Assembly (NCBI GenBank): GCA_964464145.1
Contig: CAYXFB010000002.1
Coordinates: forward strand, 38,636 to 102,635
From: UBA5399 sp964464145
GTDB lineage: Bacteria > Bacillota > Clostridia > Christensenellales > Christensenellaceae
Reading direction: 5' to 3'
Length of the DNA stretch: 64,000 bases
Shown here one piece after another: positions 51,120-59,528 of the stretch (positions are counted from its first letter, which is position 1; the number at the start of each line of letters is the position of its first letter). The notes under the pieces were generated by a model. The model was given only the letters and a program-made list of their open reading frames with translations, did not search any database and was not told the DNA's origin. A program made the translations under genes and the position numbers.

Positions 51120-51154
51120 AAAAGGGCATATCATGCTATGTGATATGCCCTTTT
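51120..51154 (+). terminator. Terminator of the pot operon
   Basis: AAAAGGGCATATCA (51120-51133) pairs with TGATATGCCCTTTT (51141-51154): a 14-bp perfect stem usable in both directions. Confidence 0.9.
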
Positions 51155-51211
51155 CAATACCTCTGCCTCCCACCGCAAGGCACAATGGTACAACGATTCA
51201 CTCACGCCACC

Positions 51212-51230
51212 GCACAAAACAATGTTGTGC
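51212..51230. repeat. Short palindrome GCACAAAACAATGTTGTGC
   Basis: One of four related palindromes around the core AACAATGTT in this window (others at 36802, 45623 and 51324). Confidence 0.7.
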
Positions 51231-51269
51231 GCCCGCTACCGCAAAATCAAAAACAAAGCCGCCGTAAGC

Positions 51270-51294
51270 AAAAGCCCCGGCATAAACCGGGGCT
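51270..51294 (-). terminator. Terminator of the hydrogenase operon
   Basis: Read on the minus strand, AGCCCCGG (51294-51287) and CCGGGGCT (51280-51273) form a stem followed by TTTTGC, about 70 bases after the last operon gene. Confidence 0.75.
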
Positions 51295-51323
51295 CTCGCA
51301 GTCATAAATATATAGGAGTAGTC

Positions 51324-51340
51324 GCGAAACAATGTTTCGC
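51324..51340. repeat. Short palindrome GCGAAACAATGTTTCGC
   Basis: The perfect form of the AACAATGTT-centred palindrome, 84 bases from another copy. Confidence 0.75.
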
Positions 51341-51363
51341 AGGGTTTGGTTGATTAACGGGGG

Positions 51364-51606
51364 CTACAGCCGAGTCATAACGTGCTCGCGGAAAAACTCG
51401 CGCGCCGTCTCCGGCACCACGCTGAACACCTCGTCCCCCATGCATACGGACACACCGTTTTGACACTGCTTCATGCAAAACTGTGCCTTCATCTCTATTT
51501 TATCGTGAAGCTGCTCTTCCTCTATAAGCTGTGTAAACGCTTGGATCACGTTGTACGAGCCCTTCAAATGGCAGGAGCTGCCTATGCAAACATTTAAATC
51601 TAACAT
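51364..51606 (-). CDS. Small thioredoxin-like [2Fe-2S] ferredoxin
   Basis: An 80-residue protein with the NuoE/HydC-like thioredoxin-fold ferredoxin pattern. Four cysteines are seen in two pairs: CIGSSCHLKG and FCMKQCQNGVSVCMGD. It is the last gene of the hydrogenase operon, seven bases after hydA. Many HydA proteins carry such a domain as a C-terminal extension. Here HydA lacks it, so this protein may act in trans as an electron carrier. Confidence 0.82.
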   Translation of the reverse strand: MLDLNVCIGSSCHLKGSYNVIQAFTQLIEEEQLHDKIEMKAQFCMKQCQNGVSVCMGDEVFSVVPETAREFFREHVMTRL

Positions 51607-51613
51607 TGTTACG

Positions 51614-53308
51614 TTACCTCACTTTTTGATCGTATTCCACATGCAGCAGCTCGTGTACCTTGCCGCGCAGCATTCCGCCATACAGCGAAACTATGAGCGG
51701 GTTCTCCTCCGAGCGCTTTATGTTGCACATCTTGTCCGCCGCGTACAGGCCGTGCGCGCGCACTTCCTTTTCCGCTTCGGGCACGTAGGGCTGGCCGGCG
51801 CCGCTCACGCAGCCGCCCGGGCAGGCCATGACCTCCACGAAATCATAGCTGGCCTCGCCGCTTTTCAGCTTGGCTATTAGGTCGGAAGCGTTCTTGAGCC
51901 CGCTCACCATGGCTATGTTCAGCTCGGTCTCGCCCACATGGAGCTTGGCTTCCTTCACGCCCTCCATGCCGCGCACGCCCTTGAAGGCTATCTCGCGCAG
52001 CGCGGTGGCGCTTTTATCCGAAACTATCCTGCGCAGCACGGCCTCTGTAACGCCGCCCGTCACGCCGAATATGACGCCCGCGCCCGTGATGGTGCCGAAG
52101 GGCATATCCACCGCTTCGGGTTCCAGCTCGCCGAACACTATTCCCGACTCGCGTATCATCTGTATAAGCTCCTGCGTGGTTATTACGAAATCCACGTAGG
52201 GTACGCCGTCCTTTGTAAATTCCTCGCGCGCCGCCTCAAACTTCTTGGCTGTGCAGGGCATTACCGCCACGTGCACCACGCGCCTAGAGGATGTGCTGTA
52301 TTGCTCCTTTATGACCGCCGCAAACATCTGCATGGGCGATTTGCAGGTGGAAACATTCTCCAGCATCTCAGGATGATGCTTTTCGCAATAGTTCACCCAA
52401 GCCGGGCAGCAGGAGGTCATCAGCGGCATATCCGCACCCTTCTCAAGCCGCTTTTGCAGCTCGTTCGCCTCTTCCAGCACGGTGAGGTCCGCGCCCGTGG
52501 AGGTGTCGAAAACTTCGTCGAAACCGAGGCGACGCAGTGCCGCCACAATATAACCCATAGAGTTTTCACCCTCGGGTATATCAAGCTGTTTACCTATGGC
52601 CACGCGCACGGCCGGCGCTATCTGCACAGTCACCTTGCAGCCCTTGTCGTCCAGCACCTCCCACACGCTCTGGGTATCGTTTTTCTGCACTATGGCGCCC
52701 GTGGGACACACAGCGGCGCACTGGCCGCAGCCCACGCAGGGCGACTGCGATATAGGCTGATCGAAAGCCGTGCTTATTGTCATTTCACTGCCGCGGTGCG
52801 CGAAATCTATCGCCCCCACGTTTTGTATCTCGTTGCACATACGCACGCAGTCACCGCAGAGTATGCACTTGTTGAGATCCTTCGTTATGCACTTTGAGGA
52901 TTCGTCAGTATCCGGCTGGTGCTTCGTATTGGGGAAGCGCACGCCCGCTATGTTGAAACGCTCGGCAAGGTCTTGCAGCTTGCAGTGGCCGTTGTTTTGG
53001 CAGGTGGTGCAATCGCGGCAGTGGTTCGCCAGCAGCAGCTCCAATATCATCTTACGGTATTTGCGCAGCCTTTCGGTGTTTGTGCGTATCTCCATGCCCG
53101 CCCTCGGTTGCGCGGAGCAGGCGGCGTCCAGCCCGCCCCATTCGTTTTCCACCATACACATGCGGCAAGCGCCATATATGGAAAGCTCCGAATGGTAGCA
53201 GAAGGTTGGCAGCTTTATTCCCGCCTTGCGAATGAGCTCCAGCAGGTTTTTTTCTCCCTCTATAGCAACGGGTATACCGTCAATTTTTACATATTCCTTT
53301 GTATCCAT
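51614..53308 (-). CDS. hydA: [FeFe]-hydrogenase catalytic subunit (NAD-linked, HydA type)
   Basis: A 564-residue protein. The N-terminus is a [2Fe-2S] domain (CYHSELSIYGACRMCMVE), followed by the His-ligated cluster (HCRDCTTCQNNGHC) and two [4Fe-4S] clusters (CILCGDCVRMC, CVGCGQCAAVCPTGA). The H-cluster domain has all three signatures: TSCCPAWVNYCEK, MPCTAKKFEA and MACPGGCVSGAGQP. It reduces protons to H2 in the cytoplasm with electrons from the HydB/HydC subunits. The C-terminus stops after the small-subunit-like tail, without the extra [2Fe-2S] domain of some homologues. One base separates it from hydB. Confidence 0.94.
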   Translation of the reverse strand: MDTKEYVKIDGIPVAIEGEKNLLELIRKAGIKLPTFCYHSELSIYGACRMCMVENEWGGLDAACSAQPRAGMEIRTNTERLRKYRKMILELLLANHCRDCTTCQNNGHCKLQDLAERFNIAGVRFPNTKHQPDTDESSKCITKDLNKCILCGDCVRMCNEIQNVGAIDFAHRGSEMTISTAFDQPISQSPCVGCGQCAAVCPTGAIVQKNDTQSVWEVLDDKGCKVTVQIAPAVRVAIGKQLDIPEGENSMGYIVAALRRLGFDEVFDTSTGADLTVLEEANELQKRLEKGADMPLMTSCCPAWVNYCEKHHPEMLENVSTCKSPMQMFAAVIKEQYSTSSRRVVHVAVMPCTAKKFEAAREEFTKDGVPYVDFVITTQELIQMIRESGIVFGELEPEAVDMPFGTITGAGVIFGVTGGVTEAVLRRIVSDKSATALREIAFKGVRGMEGVKEAKLHVGETELNIAMVSGLKNASDLIAKLKSGEASYDFVEVMACPGGCVSGAGQPYVPEAEKEVRAHGLYAADKMCNIKRSEENPLIVSLYGGMLRGKVHELLHVEYDQKVR

Positions 53309-53309
53309 A

Positions 53310-55184
53310 TCAGCCCTCCTTTATGGCCTTGAACGCGCAGCTGTCTACGCAGGCGCCGCACTTTATGCACTTGGCCGCGTCTATCTTGAACGGCTCCTTC
53401 ACCTTGCCCGAAATAGCTCCCACCGGACAGGTCTTGGCGCATTTTGTGCAGCCTTTGCACAGCGCTTCGTCTATGTATATCGCCTTGAGCTTCTGGCATT
53501 CGCCCGCCGGACAGCGCTTATCGTATATATGCGCCTCGTATTCGTCCCTGAAGCTCTCTATTGTGCTTACAACGGGGAAAGCCGCCGTTTTGCCAAGGCC
53601 GCAGAGCGCCGTTGCCGAAATGGTGTCCGCCAGCTCTAAAAGAAGCTCTATATCGCCGTCCTCGCCCTCGCCGTTCACTATGCGCTCGAGTATCTCCAGC
53701 ATGCGCCTTGTGCCCTCGCGGCAGGGTACGCACTTCCCGCAGGATTCGTTTTGCGTGAAGTTCATGAAGAACCGCGCCACTTCCACCATGCAGGTGTTGT
53801 CGTCCATTACAACCAGTCCGCCCGAGCCTATCATGGCGCCCGCTTTTTTGAGCGAATCGAAATCAAGTGGCAGATCGAGATGCTTTTCGGTCAGGCAGCC
53901 GCCCGAAGGCCCGCCTATCTGCACGGCCTTGAACTTTGTGCCGCCGCGCATACCGCCGCCCACATCGAATATTACTTCCTTGAGCGTGGTACCCATTGGC
54001 ACCTCTATGAGGCCGGTATTCTCTATATTTCCCGTCAGTGCAAAAGCCTTTGTTCCCGGGCTCTTCTCTGGCCCTATCGATCTATACCAAGCCGCGCCGT
54101 TGTTTATTATAATAGGAACGTTGGCGAAGGTTTCCACATTGTTTAGCACGGTGGGCTTGTCGAACAGGCCATTTTCAACCGTTCTGGGCGGCTTCACCCT
54201 GGGCATACCGCGCTTTCCCTCTATGGAGGCCGTGAGCGCGCTGCCCTCGCCGCATACGAAAGCGCCGGCGCCTCGGTTTATGTGCAGCTTGAAATTGAAT
54301 CCGCTGCCGAGTATATCCTCACCCAGCAAGCCAAGCTCCTCCGCCTGAGCGATCGCCATACGCAATCTTTCAACCGCCATGGGGTACTCCGCGCGCACAT
54401 ATACGTAGCCCTCGTCCGCGCCGCAGGCCACGGCAGCGATCATCATGCCCTCTATCATGCGATGGGGGTCGCCCTCCATGATGCTTCTGTCCATAAACGC
54501 GCCCGGATCGCCCTCGTCGCCGTTGCACACTATGTAGCGCTTTTGCTCCTTCTGGCGACGCACCTGCCCCCACTTTCTGCCCGCCGGGAAGCCGCCGCCC
54601 CCGCGTCCGCGCAGATTGGATTCACTGATTTCGTTTATGATCTGCTCGCCGTCCATATCGAACAGCGCCTTTTCAAGCGCCGTGTAGCCGTCCACACTCA
54701 GGTATTCGCCCAGTGAAGTCGCGTCTATCTGGCCGCAGTGCTCCAGCACGGTGCGCGTCTGTTTCTCATAAAAGGGTATTTCGTCCTGCTTTTTGTGCAG
54801 CTTGCCGCCCTTTTGGTAGCCCAAACGGTCTATAAAGTTGCCGTTTTTGATGGTTTCGGACACTATCTCCTCGCAGTCTTCAAGCTTCACTTTTGTGTAC
54901 AGCCAGCCCTGCGGCTCTATGCGAATAAGCACACCCATTTCGCAAAAGCCGTGGCAGCCGCATTTTTTGAGACCCACAGCCTCGCCGTGCGGCTCTTCCT
55001 CAAGAGCTACGGCGCAGGGTATTCCCGCTTCGTCCATAAGCTGCTTGAGCCTGTCATATATTTCCAACGAGCCGGACGAAATGCAGCCCGTGCCCGCGCA
55101 TATCAATATTTTTTTGCTTTGCGCCGCCGCTGATTTTTTGCTTGCTTCGCGCAGCGCACCCAATTCTTTCCTGTTTTTAAGCAT
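53310..55184 (-). CDS. hydB: NADH-oxidising hydrogenase subunit (HydB/NuoF type)
   Basis: A 624-residue flavoprotein. Order of domains: N-terminal thioredoxin-like [2Fe-2S] (CAGTGCISSGS, KKCGCHGFCEMG), NuoF core with the NADH/FMN sites (NLRGRGGGGFPAGRKW, CNGDEGDPGAFMDRSIMEGDP), the [4Fe-4S] motif ESCGKCVPCREG, then two C-terminal ferredoxin-type [4Fe-4S] clusters (CKGCTKCAKTCPVGAI, CIKCGACVDSCAF). It transfers electrons from NADH (and in bifurcating complexes also ferredoxin) to HydA. Its start overlaps the hydC stop by eight bases. Confidence 0.94.
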   Translation of the reverse strand: MLKNRKELGALREASKKSAAAQSKKILICAGTGCISSGSLEIYDRLKQLMDEAGIPCAVALEEEPHGEAVGLKKCGCHGFCEMGVLIRIEPQGWLYTKVKLEDCEEIVSETIKNGNFIDRLGYQKGGKLHKKQDEIPFYEKQTRTVLEHCGQIDATSLGEYLSVDGYTALEKALFDMDGEQIINEISESNLRGRGGGGFPAGRKWGQVRRQKEQKRYIVCNGDEGDPGAFMDRSIMEGDPHRMIEGMMIAAVACGADEGYVYVRAEYPMAVERLRMAIAQAEELGLLGEDILGSGFNFKLHINRGAGAFVCGEGSALTASIEGKRGMPRVKPPRTVENGLFDKPTVLNNVETFANVPIIINNGAAWYRSIGPEKSPGTKAFALTGNIENTGLIEVPMGTTLKEVIFDVGGGMRGGTKFKAVQIGGPSGGCLTEKHLDLPLDFDSLKKAGAMIGSGGLVVMDDNTCMVEVARFFMNFTQNESCGKCVPCREGTRRMLEILERIVNGEGEDGDIELLLELADTISATALCGLGKTAAFPVVSTIESFRDEYEAHIYDKRCPAGECQKLKAIYIDEALCKGCTKCAKTCPVGAISGKVKEPFKIDAAKCIKCGACVDSCAFKAIKEG

Positions 55185-55662
55185 CAGCGTCCTCCTTTTT
55201 GAGCGATTGCAGTAGCTCTTCGGCTTTATCCGGCGTCATTGCGGGATATACCTTGTCGTTCACCGTAACAACGGGCGCAAGGCCGCAGGCACCCAGGCAG
55301 GATACCGTCTCCACCGTAAAAAGCAGATCATCCGTGGTACTTTTGCTCTCGGAGAGCGCCAGCGATTTTCTTAGCTGATCCAATATGGGTATGGACTTTC
55401 TCACGTGGCAGGCCGTGCCGTCGCACACCTTGAGAACGTATTTGCCCTTAGGCTCCAGCGAAAAATTTTCGTAAAACGTCGCCACGGAATATAGCTTCGC
55501 TTCGCTCACGCCCACCTTCTTTGAAATGTAGGAAAAAACCTCCCTCGGCAGATAGCGGTAATGCTCCTGTACCCCTTGCAAAATGGCTATCACCGCGCTG
55601 CTCTTGCCGCCGCACTGATCCACTATGCCGTCTACTACACTGTAATCAAAACCCTTCTCCAT
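55177..55662 (-). CDS. hydC: Hydrogenase [2Fe-2S] subunit (HydC/NuoE type)
   Basis: A 161-residue protein starting at the ATG ending 55662 (CGAGGAGGAG upstream). The helical N-terminal domain is followed by the thioredoxin fold with the four cluster cysteines: CDGTACHVRKS and VSCLGACGLAP. It joins HydB and HydA in the NADH-linked complex. Confidence 0.93.
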   Translation of the reverse strand: MEKGFDYSVVDGIVDQCGGKSSAVIAILQGVQEHYRYLPREVFSYISKKVGVSEAKLYSVATFYENFSLEPKGKYVLKVCDGTACHVRKSIPILDQLRKSLALSESKSTTDDLLFTVETVSCLGACGLAPVVTVNDKVYPAMTPDKAEELLQSLKKEDADA

Positions 55663-55691
55663 AACTCCTCCTCGAAAAAAATTTATAACTT

Positions 55692-56867
55692 TTAAAAATA
55701 GCTTACCTTTATACGTTTGCCCATGGCCTTCAGCTCTTCTGCCAGCTGATCCACCAGCCGCATCTTTATGCTGAAGCCTATTGGCAGATCGGGATTCTGG
55801 TGCGCCGGGTTTACCGCACGACCCACATAGAAATTTATATCCGTGGCCTCTTCCAGCAGCATCCTCGCAATTTGCGACGCACCGTCCTTCTTTCGCATCC
55901 ATTTCAAATAATCGTCATTGTTGTTTTCTCTATAGCTCTGCGCGTACGCAAGCACGCGGTTTATAGTTATAACGCCCTCAGTCACAAGATCCACGCCCTT
56001 TATTTTGGCGGTGGGCGGGATGTCAGGGTCTTCGTATTGGGGCAGGCCAATGGTGAGCTCCTTGCCCAGATACTCTGCCGCCAGCGTGGAAGTGGTGCCG
56101 CCGCACACTATGTGCTTGCCCTCCTTGCCAAAGAACAACGCCATCATTTTGTTGGTATCCTCCATCTTGGAGGACGGGCCTATCATGAGGTTCACGGGCA
56201 CCCTGTGGCGCACCTTCACCGTGCACACCGTAGTGTCGTCACCCGGCTCCTCCTCATATAGCGAATTGCATTCTTCAAGCAGTATTGCCGTAAGCATCCT
56301 CGAGGTGAAGTCCGGGTTATACAGCCTTTGCATATACTTTATTATGTCATCCCGCTGCCAGCCGAAGTTCAGCGTGCGTCCCACGCCCGCGTGTATAACG
56401 CCGTCGCTCATGGCTATGAGCGTATCCGTTTCGCGCAGCTTCACGTTGGAGCGGTATATGGTTTTGCCGTCTATTATGCTGGAGCTTTCGGGCAGCTCCA
56501 TGTATTTTCCGTCGCGCAGCATTATTACGTGCGGGTTGTCGTACTGTATTATCTCCGCCTCCATATTGCCCGATACGCGTATTATAGTGAATGTGGAGTA
56601 GGCCACCTTGCGCAGCTCGCACACGGGCAGCGTGGCCACGATGGCGTGCACGCACTCTTCAAGCGGCATGTTTTGCGCCACCATCGTGGAGATTATCTTT
56701 GCCGTGAGCGTGGAGAGTATGTTCGCCTTAACGCCGCTCCCTAGGCCGTCCGCCAGCACCACAACAACGCCGTCATCCTGCTCCACTATTGAAACGCAAT
56801 CGCCGCACAGGTGCTCTCCCTTTTTATTGAGGCTGCTGTGCGCAACGTCCGTAGTAAGATTATTCAT
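55692..56867 (-). CDS. SpoIIE-type PP2C serine phosphatase of the hydrogenase operon
   Basis: A 391-residue protein whose first 230 residues are a PP2C/SpoIIE phosphatase: metal-binding aspartates in VVVLADGLGSGVKAN, LIAMSDGVIHAGVG and EPGDDTTVCTV. The C-terminal 160 residues are an additional domain of unknown role (MALFFGKEGKHIVCGGTTST, VDLVTEGVITINRVL). In Thermoanaerobacterium the equivalent gene (hfsA) lies in the same kind of operon next to the PAS-hydrogenase. It probably removes phosphate from a Ser/Thr of an unknown partner in response to the neighbouring sensor. Start overlaps the hydS stop by eight bases. Confidence 0.85.
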   Translation of the reverse strand: MNNLTTDVAHSSLNKKGEHLCGDCVSIVEQDDGVVVVLADGLGSGVKANILSTLTAKIISTMVAQNMPLEECVHAIVATLPVCELRKVAYSTFTIIRVSGNMEAEIIQYDNPHVIMLRDGKYMELPESSSIIDGKTIYRSNVKLRETDTLIAMSDGVIHAGVGRTLNFGWQRDDIIKYMQRLYNPDFTSRMLTAILLEECNSLYEEEPGDDTTVCTVKVRHRVPVNLMIGPSSKMEDTNKMMALFFGKEGKHIVCGGTTSTLAAEYLGKELTIGLPQYEDPDIPPTAKIKGVDLVTEGVITINRVLAYAQSYRENNNDDYLKWMRKKDGASQIARMLLEEATDINFYVGRAVNPAHQNPDLPIGFSIKMRLVDQLAEELKAMGKRIKVSYF

Positions 56868-58527
56868 CAGACAGCGTCTCCTTCAATTTGGTAAGCGCCA
56901 CCTTGGTCTCGGCCGTGGTCTCGCCCAGCAGCGAAGCTATTTCCTGCACGGTACGCATCTGCTTTTCAATAACTCTGTCCGTTATCTCTATCGCCCGCTC
57001 GTTCATTTCATCTTTATGGGAGCGCTCCTGCTCTTTCTCTGTTATATCGCGCATTATGCATATGAGCACGTTGTAGCTCTTATCGTAAAGCACCGTCTGG
57101 CGCACATATTTTTGATATTCGGCCAGATATACCTTGTTTTCGTATATGTTTTTGCCGCTCTCCACCGTGTCTATGAAGGGGTATGGCTCCAGTATGCACA
57201 CAACGTTCCTGCCCAGCACGTCGCCCACGCTGGTTATGTTCAGCAGCTCGCAGGCCGCGTCGTTTATCTGCTGCACCTCAAGCGCCTCGTTCAGCACCAC
57301 TATGCCGTTGGGCGTATTTTTGATTATGGTGTCCGAAAAGGACTGCGCCCTGTCCGAAAGATAGGGCAGGCACATGGATATCTCCGCCTTGCCCATAAGC
57401 ACGGCGGCCGCCTTGTCGCGGCAGGTATCGTAACCGCAGGAGCCGCAATTGAGCTCGTGCTCGGGCAGCGTCTTGCCTATTTTTTTGAGCACGTCGTCTA
57501 TGGCCTTCTTGCCCGGCAGGCTCTTTTTGAGCGGCATGAAAATAATTTTCTTGGCAAGCTCCGCCTCGGCCGGCTGCTCCACCACAAAATCCTCCGCTCC
57601 GGCGGCTCTGTCCACCGTTACGGTGGAGCGCATGCGGTTTTGGCGCTCCATTACTGGCCCGCCCACGCAGCTTCCCACGCAGGCCGACATCTCTATGAAG
57701 CAATTTTCCATGCTGCCCGCCACCACGTCCTTTATTGCGGCGATGCAGTTTTCCATTCCGTCCACCGTTATATAACTGTAATTTTTATTGCGCTGCTCCA
57801 TGCTGCGCAGTATACCGCCCGATGTGGGGAAAAGCCGCGCCTTGCCGCGCACGTCGCCCTCGCTTGCCGCAAGCGCCACGTCCTCGTCCTTCATCCAGTC
57901 CGAAAGCTGCTCGAAGGTCATCACGCTGTCCACTATGTCCGGGTATTGATCGGCCTCCGCCTTTTTGGATATGCACGGCCCAATGAATACCGTCTTGGCC
58001 TGCGGGTCTTCCTTCTTTATGGCGGCGCAATGAGCCTGCATTGGAGAAGCCACCTGCGCAAGATAGGGCAGCGCCTCCGGGAAGTATTTTTGTATCAGCA
58101 TATTCACTGATGAGCAGCAGGAAGAGATTATGACGCTGCTCTCGCCCGCCTCCACCATCTCGTCATACTTGCGCTTTACCACCGTGGCTCCCTCCGCAGT
58201 TTCGCCCGCGCCCGCGAAGCCCAGCTTCTTGAGCGAGGCTTCCATATCCGCGAATGAAACGCCCGGGTAGTTTGCCAAAAAGGAGGGCGCAACGCTGGCA
58301 TAAACCGGCGCGCCCGAGGCCAGCAGCTCTTTGACGCGGGGGAGGTCGTCCCTTATGCTCTTCGTGTTTTGCGGGCAGGTCACAAAGCACTGGCCGCAAA
58401 GTATACATTCGTCCTGCACTATATTGGCCTGGTTGTCTCCAAAGCTTATGGATTTGACCGGGCAATGGCGTATGCACTTATAGCAGTGCTTGCAGTTCGC
58501 TTTTTTAAATTTCAGATATTCGTTCAT
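56860..58527 (-). CDS. hydS: Sensory [FeFe]-hydrogenase with PAS domain (HydS/HfsB type)
   Basis: A 555-residue protein. Two ferredoxin clusters start it (CKHCYKCIRHCPV, CILCGQCFVTCPQN). An H-cluster domain follows with changed signatures: SSCCSSVNMLIQ, GPCISKKAEA and SACVGSCVGGP, the pattern of group C sensory hydrogenases rather than catalytic ones. A further [4Fe-4S] motif (CGSCGYDTCRDKA, about 380-392) and a PAS domain (NTPNGIVVLNEALEVQQIND) complete it. The tail is helical, without a kinase or cyclase domain. It is thought to sense H2 or redox state and signal through the adjacent phosphatase. GGAGGG precedes the ATG, three bases after rex. Confidence 0.88.
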   Translation of the reverse strand: MNEYLKFKKANCKHCYKCIRHCPVKSISFGDNQANIVQDECILCGQCFVTCPQNTKSIRDDLPRVKELLASGAPVYASVAPSFLANYPGVSFADMEASLKKLGFAGAGETAEGATVVKRKYDEMVEAGESSVIISSCCSSVNMLIQKYFPEALPYLAQVASPMQAHCAAIKKEDPQAKTVFIGPCISKKAEADQYPDIVDSVMTFEQLSDWMKDEDVALAASEGDVRGKARLFPTSGGILRSMEQRNKNYSYITVDGMENCIAAIKDVVAGSMENCFIEMSACVGSCVGGPVMERQNRMRSTVTVDRAAGAEDFVVEQPAEAELAKKIIFMPLKKSLPGKKAIDDVLKKIGKTLPEHELNCGSCGYDTCRDKAAAVLMGKAEISMCLPYLSDRAQSFSDTIIKNTPNGIVVLNEALEVQQINDAACELLNITSVGDVLGRNVVCILEPYPFIDTVESGKNIYENKVYLAEYQKYVRQTVLYDKSYNVLICIMRDITEKEQERSHKDEMNERAIEITDRVIEKQMRTVQEIASLLGETTAETKVALTKLKETLSDE

Positions 58528-58530
58528 TAT

Positions 58531-59190
58531 TTATCCCTCCCGCGCGCTTCTTTGTTCTGCGACGCGTATGTTTTCCCTCAAATGTTTGGACAGTATGGCC
58601 ACGGAGGCCGCCATGTTTTCGTTGTGCACCAGCACCCCATCCGGCGCCTTTATGTGCACTGGCGCGAAATTCCAGATCGCCTTCACACCGCCCGAGACCA
58701 GCATATCGCACACGCCCTCCGCCTGGGTAGCCGGTACCGTTACTATACCTATCTTCACGCCCAGCCGCCTGCACAGGCCTGTAAGCTTGTTTACGGGCAG
58801 CACCTTGCAGGCGCTTTCCGAGGCGCGAAAGCTTTCCTCTCCCACGTCAAAAGCGGCCACTATATCAAGGCCGCATTCTTTAAAGCCGCTGTAGTTACGC
58901 AGTGCGCGGCCAAGGTTTCCCATACCCACTATCACCGCCGTGTCCTTATCGTCATAGCCTAAAAAGCGCTGTATATCCGCCAACAGACCCTCTTTGACGT
59001 AACCCGTTTTGGGTCTGCCGCCCGAGCTTACCGCGGCAAGATCCTTCCTCACCTGCACATCGTTTAGCCCCAATCCGGCCGCTATGCTGGTGGCCGAAAC
59101 ATTCACCGCCTCGCAGGGCAGTGTTTTCAAATAATTTATATATAGCGGCAGCCTTTTAAGTGTTTGCCGCGATACGGATTGCTCCTGCAT
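58531..59190 (-). CDS. rex: Redox-sensing transcriptional repressor Rex (first gene of the hydrogenase operon)
   Basis: A 219-residue Rex. The ATG ending 59190 is chosen (GGGAGAG seven bases upstream). The N-terminal winged helix (QTLKRLPLYINYLKTL, LNDVQVRKDLAAVSSGGRPKTGY) binds DNA; the Rossmann domain has the NAD(H) loop VIVGMGNLGRAL and IVTVPATQAEGV. NADH binding releases Rex from DNA, so it would link the NADH/NAD ratio to the hydrogenase genes that follow in the same transcript. Sequence differs clearly from the second rex at 59652-60317. Confidence 0.92.
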   Translation of the reverse strand: MQEQSVSRQTLKRLPLYINYLKTLPCEAVNVSATSIAAGLGLNDVQVRKDLAAVSSGGRPKTGYVKEGLLADIQRFLGYDDKDTAVIVGMGNLGRALRNYSGFKECGLDIVAAFDVGEESFRASESACKVLPVNKLTGLCRRLGVKIGIVTVPATQAEGVCDMLVSGGVKAIWNFAPVHIKAPDGVLVHNENMAASVAILSKHLRENIRVAEQRSAREG

Positions 59191-59264
59191 TTTCACACTC
59201 TCCCAAAAACAAAGCGCTCTATGGCCGTGAACCGGGCGCCAGTTTGCGTCTATATAAGGTTTAT

Positions 59265-59464
59265 ACCCTCACCGGGAGCCCTCACAACTGCTGCGCATAG
59301 TTGCTACACTGTGGCATACACTCGCTCGTCTCACTGCTGCATAACTGGTTTTGATGTATATACATCGTTGTCAGTTGCCCCCGGTCAGGGTGGTCTTATG
59401 GCTTATTTAGCGGGTTTTGCTTCCGCCTGCACCGGTATATCCATGCACAAGCAGACCAACTCCC
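59265..59464 (-). ncRNA. Candidate structured RNA in the rex leader
   Basis: About 200 bases without a credible gene fold extensively. Helix A joins 59265-59276 with 59380-59391 (ACCCT-c-ACCGGG with CCCGGT-c-AGGGT). Inside it CAACTG (59285-59290) pairs with CAGTTG (59372-59377). A second domain joins GGTCT (59392-59396) with AGACC (59453-59457), with ATGG/CCAT and GCGG/CCGC inside. A third helix GGGAG/CTCCC (59274-59278 with 59460-59464) competes with helix A. Strand is inferred from the promoter at 59483-59511. Not assigned to a known class. Confidence 0.45.
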
Positions 59465-59482
59465 TTTTTTCTCTTCGCTAAG

Positions 59483-59511
59483 ATTCTATCAACCTTATGC
59501 CATGTTGTGAA
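59483..59511 (-). promoter_or_regulatory. Promoter of the rex-hydrogenase operon with Rex half-site
   Basis: On the minus strand, TTCACA (59506-59511), a 17-base spacer and TAGAAT (59483-59488). The -35 coincides with a TTGTGAA half-site of the Rex consensus; a second half-site is not seen. An alternative pair (TTGTGA 59282-59287, 16-base spacer, TATAAA 59260-59265) lies nearer the gene. Confidence 0.55.
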
Positions 59512-59528
59512 ATATATATCCGGAATAC

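Larger units (their letters stand above)
51050..51363. other. Repeat-rich convergent intergenic region
   Basis: Between potD and the minus-strand hydrogenase operon there are short AATTAAG tandem repeats, two hairpins, two copies of a 17-19-base palindrome and a terminator for each operon. No gene is visible. Confidence 0.65.

Noticed and set aside
59387..59400. T-box-like string AGGGTGGT in the rex leader
   Set aside because: The rest of the T-box (TGGNACC bulge, specifier loop, AG bulge) is absent and the string is explained by helix A and the adjacent domain.
59164..59481. 105-codon plus-strand frame over the rex leader
   Set aside because: It overlaps the rex start and the folded region and lacks a ribosome site.
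59505..59511. Full Rex operator
   Set aside because: Only one TTGTGAA half-site is present; the inverted second half is missing at the required spacing.
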